NCBI RefSeq assembly: GCF_033958435.1
Contig: NC_134145.1
Span: forward strand, 34,437,501 to 34,501,500
Reading direction: 5' to 3'
Length of the DNA: 64,000 nucleotides
DNA from: Carettochelys insculpta
Lineage: Eukaryota > Chordata > Testudines > Carettochelyidae
The notes under the pieces were generated by a model, which did not search any database, had not been told where the DNA came from, and saw only the letters and a program-made list of their open reading frames with translations. Positions 55,744-64,000 of the stretch are shown piece by piece. Position numbers and translations under genes: made by a program. The first letter of the stretch is position 1. Each line of letters opens with the position of its first letter.

Positions 55744-57290
55744 ATGATATTCTCTCGACTTAGACCCTATGCTACCAGCACCCCCAGCTTTCTTCAAGAT
55801 ACCACTGACTTCCTCAGGAAACTACAATCCATTGGTGACCTGCCTGAAAACACCATCCTGGCCACCATGGATGTAGAGGCACTTTACACCAATATCCCAC
55901 ATGAAGATGGACTCCAAGCTGTTAGGAACATTATCCCTGATGAGACCGAGGCACAAATGGTGGTGGAGCTTTGCGACTTTGTCCTCACCCACAACTATTT
56001 CAGATTTGAGGACAAATTATACCTTCAAATCAGTGGCACTGCTATGGGCACCCGCATGGCCCCTCAGTTTGCCAACATTTTTATGGCTGACCTGGAACAA
56101 CGCCTTCTCAGTTCTTATCCCCTAGCGCCCCTCCTCTACCTGCGCTACATTGATGACATCTTCATTATCTGGACCCATGGGAAGGAAGCTCTTGAAGAGT
56201 TCCACCGTGATTGCAACAGTTTCCACCCCACCATCAACCTTAGCATGGATCAGCCCACACAAGAAATTCACTTCCTGGACACTACTGTGCAGATAAGAAA
56301 TGGTCACATAAATACCACCCTATACTGAAAACCCACAGACCGCTATGCTTATCTACATGCCTCCAGCTTCCATCCAGGGCATACTACATGATCCATTGTT
56401 TACAGCCAGGCACTAAGGTGCAACCATATTTGCTCTGATCCATCAGACAGAGACAAACATCTACAAGACCTTTATCAAGCTTTCCTCTAATTACAATACC
56501 CACCTAAGGAAGTGAGGAAACAGATTGATAGAGCCAGACAGGTACCCAGAAGTCACCTGCTACAAGACAGGCCTCTCAAGGAAAACAAGAGAACACCACT
56601 GACCATCACATCCAGCCCCCACCTAAGGACTCTCCAGCGCATCATCAGCGATCTGCAACTGATCCTGAACAATGATCTTTCACTCTCACACACCTTGGAA
56701 GGCAGGCCTGTCCCCGCCTATAGACAGCCTGCTAACCTTAAACAAATCCTCACCACCCACTACAAATCACAAACCAGTGACTCTAGGCCTGGAACCAGCC
56801 CCTGCAACGTCCTCACTGCCAACTCTGCTCACATATCTACACCAGTGACATCATCACAGGACCTAACATCAACCATACCATTAGGGGTTCCTTTACCTGC
56901 ACATCTACTAATATAATATATGACATCATGTACCAGAAATGCCCCACTGCAATTTACATTGGCCAAACTGGACAGTCTCTCCATAAAAGAATAAATGGAC
57001 GTAAATCAGACATCAGGAACAGTAATGTACAGAAGCCTGTGGGGGAACACTTCAATCTCCCTGGACGCTTGGTAGCAGACTTAAGGGTGACAGTTCTGAA
57101 ACAAAAAAATTTCAAAAATCAAATGGAGAGAGAACTCTCTGAGCTGCAATTTATTTGCAAATTTGACTCCATTAACCACAGACTAAACAGAGACTGGGAG
57201 TGGCTCACAGCTTACAAAGGCAGTTTCTCTGCTCTGGGTGCTAATATCTCCCCATTAGACTCTGACAAAGGCTCACATCCCTGTGTCTGA
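55744..57290 (+). pseudogene. PLE reverse transcriptase-GIY-YIG protein
   Basis: RT motifs: ENTILATMDVEALYTNIPHE (about 55850), ISGTAMGTRMAPQFANIFMA (56030) and LLYLRYIDDIFIIWTHGKEA (56130) with active-site YIDD. The frame stops with TGA at 56326, in TTLY-stop-KPTDRYAYLHASSF, and again near 56389. It continues after a frame change with MRKQIDRARQVPRSHLLQ and HTLEGRPVPAYRQPANLKQI. GIY-YIG domain: CPTAIYIGQTGQSLHKRING (56940-57000), followed by VGEHFNLPGR. Both TGA codons could be decayed CGA codons. In the family, endonuclease and RT together mediate target-primed insertion. Confidence 0.85.
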
Positions 57291-57553
57291 TCTGACTTGT
57301 TTTTTCCTTTTTTGATAAATACTGTTGATACGGGGTCATTTCCACCTTGCTGAATAGACCTTGTCAGCTCTGGCCCTTCCTGTTACCGGGACCCCACTCT
57401 TTAAATACCTCTCTGAAACCACCCCCCCACTCATGCATCTGATGAAGCGGGTCTTTGCCCATGAAAGCTTATGCTCCAAAATATCTGTTAGTCTATAAGG
57501 TGCCACAAGGCTTCTTGTCCTCGAAGGTACAGATTAACACGGCTACCTCTCTG
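55744..57553 (+). mobile_element. 5'-truncated Penelope-like element with RT and GIY-YIG
   Basis: Flanked by a 10-bp duplication ATCCTTTTGG (55734-55743, 57554-57563). It contains the RT domain, linker, GIY-YIG endonuclease and 3' UTR. The 3' UTR carries CATCTGATGAAGCGGGTCTT and the tail TACAGATTAACACGGCTACC. The N-terminal part of the PLE protein is missing. This copy defines the tail found alone or as inverted dimers elsewhere in the window. Confidence 0.85.
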
Positions 57554-57563
57554 ATCCTTTTGG

Positions 57564-59385
57564 TTGTAGAATCAACACTCAGTATCTGCCAATATTTTGG
57601 ATACAAAAGTAAAGTACCTAAAAGAACAATGTAAGACATTATTTCACTGCAGTGCTCTAAATCAGCACAGAATATTCATAAATTCTAGCATCAGACATCC
57701 CATTCACCACAAAGAAAGAAACCTTTGTTTAGGCACTATCCACACAGAAGAGCCTTTGATGTACTGTTTTGAGTTTCTTCATATTTTAACTTCTGCAGAG
57801 TGATGAGATGAACTGCAATAACTTGAGCTCTGTGTACCAGGAACTGTGAGGGAAAATACGGCACAAAGAATTGATGGGGCTCACATGTTAATCACCTTCA
57901 AGCTCAGTTCTCATCGGCAATGGGTGTTCTGGAAGACAATGTGACTCGTGGGTGAATGAAACTTTGAAGTGCTGCTGTTCTGTTCCAAAAAGTTTTAAAA
58001 ATAGCACTGAGTCTGTGTTTACTTTCCCTCAATGACTTTGGAAGGAGATTTACAAGTACAAATAAACTTCTTCTAATTGACAGCCTCGAAAACTTCTGGC
58101 TTCCCTCAGAGGTTCTGTGCTATGACCTCTTGCAGCAGGCCAGGGTTCATTCCCCTCACACTCTCTCTCTGCCCCTCACATCTGAGTCAGGCACCTTATA
58201 TCAGAGGTGACTGTCCGGCTCACATTCTCCAATCATGACAGGTTTGCTCTTCTCACTTTCGGACGGTACCTCCCAGTGTTCCCTATAATCTGTGCACTTG
58301 TGCAACCAATCAGGAGAGATTCAAATACCACACAGAGACCAGCAGAGTGCCCACAGCTAGTTTTGTTTTTTGTTGTTGTTGTTTTGTTTTGTTTCTACTG
58401 GTGGTACACATTCATACTTGCCTTGGTGCACATAAAATTTATTCTGCATATGGATGAAAAAAATCTGCACATGGATGGAAAAGATTGGAGGGAATATAGT
58501 TTGAAAAGTAATTAGCTCATGGGGTCCACCTAACTTAATTCAGTTTGTGTGGGGCTAAGGCAGTGAGCACACCCCATCTGTCTCCTCTATTTCCATGCAG
58601 GTAGATGAGACATTTGACCAATGAGAGTTAGTGTTGTCAGCCTCATGGAAGTTAGTCTTTCAGAGCCATTTGAATGAGAAGAGGAAGGTGGACTGGCACA
58701 CTGGAAATGAGAGTGCATTTAATGTAGAGTATAGTATGTAGAAGGCACAAAGAGGACTGGAAGCAGGACACAAATGGGGTGTTGGGAGAAGTATTGCTGG
58801 CAAAGCAAAGGAAGTGAGGAGTAATGAAAGACACATGATCACAGATATAGATTTGAGCAGAGTTGTGCAGGACCCTCATGGGAAGGATAAGAAGTTTGGA
58901 CTGGTTATAATGGCAAAGGAGAACCAATGAAGGAATTCAGTCAGGTGGATGATGTGGTCTGATTGGGCAAGAAAGATCATTTTACCAACTGCGTTTTGAA
59001 TGAATAAAAGAGGAGGCCAAGACAGAGGATGATATATCCAGGAGGGCAGAGCAGAAGAGGATGCACTAGGGGTGTGTTTTACTTGTTAATATAGAAGAGA
59101 AGGGTCGGTTCTCTAAAATGTTACCATGGAGGAGGCAATAAGAATTGGTAATGGGCGCATGTAGGGGACAAGTCTAAGATTACTCTGAGGTGGGAGCTAG
59201 CACGATGGGAAGTGCTACTTGCAGTGGTGAAACGTGGAGAGAGAAAGGGCATGGGGGAAAACAACGAGCTCTGTTTAGACCCATATTTAGCTAGCAGCAA
59301 GCCATCTAGGATTAAGTATCTGAGAGCTTAACATGCATGGCTGAGCAAAAGAAGATAATATGCGGCAGAGTCATCACCAAATTAC
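57564..59385. other. Interval with no recognised gene
   Basis: Unique-looking sequence with a TTG/TTTTG simple repeat at 58364-58402. The 102-residue frame at 58207-58515 runs through that repeat and has no domain. Confidence 0.4.
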
Positions 59386-59394
59386 CATTTGTTG

Positions 59395-59843
59395 TTTCAA
59401 GAACAACAAGAAGTCTTGTGGCACCTTATAGATTAACAGATATTTTGGAGCATAAGCTCTTGTGAGCAAAGACCTGCTTCACCAGATGCATGAGTGAGGG
59501 GGTGGTTTCAGAGGGCTATTTAAAGAGTGGGGTCCCAATAAGAGGGAGGGCCAAAGCTGACAAGGTCTGTTCAGCAAGGTGGAAATGGCCCAGTATCAAT
59601 GATACAGTATCAATTGATACTGGGCCACTTCCACCTTGCTGAATAGACCCTGTCAGCTCTGGCCCTCCCTCTTATTGAGACCCCACTCTTTAAATACCCC
59701 TCTGAAACCACCCCCCTACTCATGCATCTGATGAAGCGGGTCTTTGCCCACAAAAGCTTATGCTCCAAAATATCTGTTAGTCTATAAGCTGCCACAAGAC
59801 TTCTTGTTCTCACAGCTACAGACTAACACGGATACCTCTCTGA
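59395..59843. mobile_element. PLE 3' region inverted dimer, long arms
   Basis: About 200-bp arms. The left arm starts ACAACAAGAAGTCTTGTGG and runs through GGGTGGTTTCAGAGG-like sequence and CAAGGTGGAAATGG. The right arm mirrors it and goes on to the full tail CAGACTAACACGGATACC. The centre near 59605 is AT-rich (TATCAATGATACAGTATCAA). A 9-bp duplication CATTTGTTG lies at 59386-59394 and 59844-59852. Confidence 0.8.
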
Positions 59844-59859
59844 CATTTGTTGATTGTTA

Positions 59860-59960
59860 TACAGGAGCACCTGGAGGCCCCAGCTGGGATTGTGCTAGGT
59901 GCTGTACAAACACAGAGTACGAGACAGTCCCTGCCCCAAGATTCGACCATCTAATCAAAG
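59860..59960 (+). repeat. L2/MIR-type ancient fragment
   Basis: GGGATTGTGCTAGGTGCTGT, then ACACAGAGTACGAGACAGTC and CCTGCCCCAAGA follow the L2 3'-end landmarks. It starts right after the PLE dimer's target duplication. Confidence 0.6.
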
Positions 59961-60539
59961 ACTGAGGGAAACAAAACAAAGATGGCAGCTGAAACTGTTT
60001 GGCTCACAGAATTTACAAACTCTGCCAGTGGGGCCTACAGAGCTTAAGGTCCTGAACTGGATCTTTTGGTCTGACAGACCTTCCAGGATCCACAAATATT
60101 GTCTCCTGCAACTTAGAGCCATCCTTTGACTATGTCCAGGGGTCACATCCATCCCCTGTGGCCAGAGGGAATGATGGTAGGGACAAGAAACCAGCTGAAA
60201 AAGAATGTCACTGCACCTGGCTCAGGGTTCTGAGTGGGCTTAGGTGGCACAGTGGTTAAAAAGCTTGCAGACTCGTCCGGGTTTTCTGCAGTTAATTGAT
60301 TTCGCAGTGACATCACAAAGCTGTCTGAGATACAAATTTCTGTTGTGAATAACTCCTAAATTTATCACCCTACCTTCTAAAAACACGCCAATATGAATCA
60401 ACATTGAGGACATGATCAAAATGACTTCTGCAGCTCTAGACTAAAATCCAGATTTGCAGCTGTCTTGTAGTCTCTCTAGGGCACAAATAAGGATGGCAGA
60501 ATTTAACCCTACGTACTCAGTCTGAAGCATTTCCCTCTG

Positions 60540-60665
60540 AGATAGGCTTTATCACCTTCATTAAATTAGTTAACCGCAGCCATACAGCAAGTCAGTGATG
60601 GAGTCAAGATTAGAACCCAGAGGTTTCTGGCACCCAGTCCAGTGCTTACTCAGACCATATTGCTC
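60540..60665 (-). repeat. MIR SINE fragment
   Basis: AGCAAGTCAGTGATGGAGTC, then AGATTAGAACCCAGAGG and CCAGTCCAGTGC are the reverse-strand MIR core landmarks. Confidence 0.6.
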
Positions 60666-61324
60666 TTTATAGGCTTGGCCATACTACGAATATTTGGATG
60701 CATAATTCATCACTGATACATTTCAACCAGCTAAAAATTATAGACTCAGATGTTGCCAGAACAGACACAGACTATTTAAAGAACAACCCCTTAAGGCCTT
60801 CGACACATTTCCTGGGAACCAAAACACCACAGAAGGATAATTTAATGAAATGAATAAACTTGCAATGCAAATAAATTATGTTAAGAAAAGATCCAGAGAA
60901 AGAAGCAGATGGAAATGATGAGTGCATGCACAGTGCTATGCTAGAAGCCAATTTAGCAAAACAGTGGAACCCTCTTATATAAAAGTCTGTGAAAGGACAG
61001 ACTACTTACATTAATATTGTTTCTGCAATTAGATCATGCATTCACTGTGCATGTATTATACACAGTCAATAAATCATACTCAGTGCTGGGTGAACTGGCA
61101 AAGAAAACAAAATTCAATCAGGAATAAAGCTTTTCATCCTCCCAGAATGTGCTTTGCAAGCTCTTTTCAAAAGCAGTGACACTTGCCCCCCACCCCACGA
61201 AGTTCTGAACAGTACAGGATTCTCTGACCTCTTAACAGTCTTTCCACCAGCAAAAGAAACCCTCCATGCAACACAGCTACTGCAAAACTTTTCAGGTAAT
61301 CGCACTCCCATAAAACTAATGGGT
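60666..61324. other. Interval with no recognised gene or repeat
   Basis: AT-rich unique-looking sequence. Confidence 0.35.
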
Positions 61325-61329
61325 GAGCA

Positions 61330-61465
61330 ATAGGGTTTGGATCACTTGATACCTATTCTGTTCAGCCCCTCTGGGACACCTGGAATTGGCCACGGTTGGA
61401 CGACAAGATACTGGGCTAGATGGATCTTTGGTTTGACCAGGTATGGCCATTCTTATGTTCTTAAT
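61330..61465 (+). mobile_element. CR1 3' tail fragment
   Basis: GATACTGGGCTAGATGGATC, then TGACCAGGTATGGCCATTCT and TATGTTCTTA are the same 3' end type as the CR1 at 995-8545. Confidence 0.65.
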
Positions 61466-64000
61466 CACATGCTCACGACTCACATGAAGGTGGCATGAGT
61501 CTGTTAGCATTCTTCCCCTCTGCCCTTCCTCAGAACAGGTTATACTTAGTGCAGCAGGCCCGGACACAGGGATGATGCGAGGTGTGCGAATGCAGCTTCC
61601 CAGTTGGGCCTTCCCACTCTGAACCCCTCCGCGACCAGCCTGGTCAGGGATTATCTGAGGCAGCATGCGGCAGCAGCAGCAGCAGCCACAGAGGATCTCA
61701 GGGCAGGTTTTTGTTGTTGTTTTTGGATAGTGGGAGAGGTGGGTGGGACAAAGACTGGAATATTTTGGAATATTCCCCTTCACTTATGGTATTACATCAG
61801 GATATCAGAATGTAAACCCTTTATTACTGTATTACCGCTGGGGAGAGGAGGGTCAGCCCACTGTGTGGGGTGGTGGTGGTCCACGTTTAGAAAAAAAGCA
61901 CACATACACCCTCTACAGCAGTTCCTGCATATGGGCCTGGATCAGATGAAAAGTTTTGTTCAGCAAGGAAAGTTAATACTTTAAACTTGGATTTGTTACA
62001 GAGAAAGAGTTCCAAAAACATGCTTGGCAAGAACCAGCAATATCTCTTCCATTAAAGAGAACACATTGTGCCAACTCTGTTCACCCTGAAAAGAAGATGT
62101 GCTGGGCCAGATTTTGCTCTCATGTATGCCAATATAAATTTGAAGTAATGTCAATTACTGTAGGAGAATTAGTCCAGATTTATACTGGTGCGACAAAATG
62201 CGGAATTTATCCCCGTTTCCCTATCCCTTACACTAAACCAAACGACCTCCTTACATTCTCTGCACCGCACTGCGATCCTTAGCACTGTTTGATATGGGCA
62301 AGCTATTCATAGAGCACATTGATGAAAGTGAAGAAGGGTTGGAGAAGGAGAAGATTGTCCTGCCCTGTTTCAACTGCATTTCCTCTTTACATTTTTGTTG
62401 GAAACTCATTCTCATAATTTTCACTTAACTATGTGCTAAGACGTTAAAACTGTTTTTCAACATCTTCACAAGCAAAGCTGAAAAGAAAAGACAAGTATTT
62501 TGTCAAATAATTTCTCTGAGTTGTTAAAAATAAATTTCTTGTCTTGCCAGCAGTCCTTTTCCTTCTTTTGCCTTTAGAAGTGAACCACTCCCTGGTGTAG
62601 ACCTCACAATCCTCACAATAGCAGATTAAAAAGGGTGACACCACACTGCCACTCTTGCACAAAAGACAAGGAACTGAGTCACGTATCAGATAAAAGTTTG
62701 TTCATCAGAACTGTTTCACTCTAAGGCATTGGAGAAATGACAGGGTTAGTGTTACTTGGTGACCTGCAGCTGAGCCATGTTTTCTTTAACTTTAAGGTTT
62801 AGTTATATTTGGCCAAAGCAGGGGTCAGCAACTAAAACAACAAGTCATGCTATGTCTATACTCAAGGGGACCCTCTCAGTCCTGACCTTCATGTTCCCTT
62901 TCCCCCACTGGGCCCTTCGTAGAGCACGTCTGGGGGACACTGCATAGTTCTGATTGATTGCCATTGAACTTGCTTGAATTTGAGCAATTTTCCCAGATAA
63001 GGCTTTGAAATGTATTCTGAAGGATATCCCCTGATAACTCTCCTTTTCCTTGCTGGGTGGAGAGGCCATGTTGTGCCATGTAGATTTCAGGTGGGTCTCT
63101 TCCCCAGCTGGTGAGTTGTACAATGCAAGTGATAGGGTTGCCAATTTTCCCAACCTGACGTCACTGCCAGGAATGGCCTCCTGTCCATCTGGTTGGGAAA
63201 GTTGACAATCGTAACAAATGATTTCTCCCTGCAACCTCCCATGCAAATAAATTGCCAGTTGGATCTGGCCACACCTGGTTTGAGGGGTTGGCCTTTTTCC
63301 TTTGCCTGAAAAAAAACTGGTTTTCCGCTCCCCCCGACAAACCTGGCATAATCAAGTTTTAGTCAAGTATTTCCAACCTATCCAAAATCCTTTGCAGTTT
63401 TACTCTTACATCATACACGGTTCACTACTTATATCATGAAAGCATATTAATGATTAGTGAGTTACTAGTTTTCCAACTAGAGCTACCCAAAAGATGGACT
63501 GTAGCACTTTATGACAGCAGTGTGTCAGCTGGCACTGGGAACTCTTAAGGTCACAGGTTCCTTTTCAGGGGTGATTTTATGTGGTTTCTCATGCCCTCCC
63601 ACTTCCCAGAGAAATGACCCCTGGGAATTACTCATGGGGAGCATGCTTAGTGCCTCACACACATCCTGGAGGCAAGTTCTACTCCAGCTAACTGACAAAT
63701 CAGTGGATGGGGAAAATTCTTAAAGGGGCCTTGTACTTGAACAACAATTTCCTGGTTGATAGTCTGAAAAAAAACCAGGGGAGATCAATCAGGCTAAGGA
63801 TTCTTTCAGCCCCTCACCAACAGTGAGACAGGTGATGATGTGCAGAACCCTCTCAAATGTCCCCATAAAGTCAATAGTAGAAGGACCTGCTGAAACCGTC
63901 CTTTCAGAAATGTTCCCTGCCCCCTTCTTGTAGCAGTTGGTTTAATGGCTTTCAGAACTAAAGCCAGCTCCATAAGGCAGGTCTGGGGACGGAATGTCAC
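61466..64000. other. Interval with no recognised gene
   Basis: Unique-looking sequence with a short (CAG)n at 61668-61687. GATAGGGTTGCCAATTTTCC near 63131 and GCAGGGGTCAGCAAC at 62819 look like single ends of hAT-type miniatures, without clear partners. The frames at 61316-61783 (minus) and 61604-61984 (plus) have no domain. Confidence 0.35.

Noticed and set aside
60238..60300. GGTGGCACAGTGGTTAA stretch resembling a tRNA-derived SINE head
   Set aside because: Too short and without a B box at the right distance.
63131..63350. Complete inverted-repeat element starting GATAGGGTTGCCAA
   Set aside because: No convincing matching right end was found, so only noted as a possible single end.
1..64000. 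CRISPR arrays, bacterial operons, ribosome binding sites, rRNA genes
   Set aside because: Composition and repeat content are those of a vertebrate nuclear genome; no regular spaced repeats or rRNA landmarks were seen.

Overview
This window reads as intergenic DNA from a vertebrate, most likely a sauropsid and probably a turtle. The evidence is its repeats: many CR1 LINEs of several ages ending in ATTCTATG-type 3' tails, an RTE LINE, a second LINE with a C-terminal zinc finger, Penelope-like elements (PLEs), two-gene PIF/Harbinger transposons with many TTCGAA-rich miniature derivatives, hAT and TA-flanked (mariner-type) miniatures, and old L2/MIR fragments. I found no host exon that I can defend. 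Nearly every long reading frame is a transposon gene or a shadow of one. The species call rests on repeat content alone.

Layout. 1-510: Harbinger miniature element (minus). About 995-8545: one old CR1 (plus), broken by a foldback element, a nearly full-length RTE (1733-4889), a second foldback, a TA-flanked miniature and a short Harbinger-type miniature. 8.5-12.7 kb: mostly unique, with a MIR and a PLE inverted dimer. 12.76-14.2 kb: CR1 (minus). 14.74-16.64 kb: Harbinger copy A. 17.1-17.9 kb: tandem repeat and PLE 3' piece. 18.0-19.3 kb: a 142-bp direct duplication. 19.6-20.0 kb: miniature. 21.36-23.41 kb: 5'-truncated CR1 with a 512-residue open RT frame. 24.9-28.8 kb: CR1 pieces with a nested hAT and a nested CR1. 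29.2-33.4 kb: tRNA-like foldback, then Harbinger copy B. 33.8-34.4 kb: orphan Harbinger Myb-like gene. 36.6-37.4 kb: second copy of the Harbinger miniature. 39.4-40.05 kb: TA-flanked element. 40.5-42.1 kb: LINE with deleted catalytic centre. 42.1-45.35 kb: Harbinger copy C. 45.6-50.3 kb: nearly full-length CR1 (minus) with two promoter-like 5' repeats. 52.4-53.8 kb: L2, miniature, PLE inverted dimer. 54.3-55.5 kb: candidate solo LTR containing a foldback element that carries an inverted copy of the LTR. 55.74-57.55 kb: PLE with RT and GIY-YIG domains. 59.4-59.84 kb: PLE inverted dimer. 59.9-64 kb: L2, MIR and CR1 tails in otherwise unrecognised DNA.

How the parts relate. The Harbinger copies keep the family's two genes facing each other: a spliced DDE transposase and a Myb/SANT-like DNA-binding protein. 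The miniatures at 1-510 and 36619-37372 keep only the ends plus the promoter-proximal start of the transposase, so they look like internal-deletion derivatives moved in trans. The LINE and PLE copies are 5'-truncated or mutated in catalytic residues. None of the elements appears fully autonomous. The most unusual structures are the three asymmetric PLE inverted dimers, the foldback with a captured LTR piece, the CR1 5' tandem monomers and the LINE/Harbinger tandem duplication.
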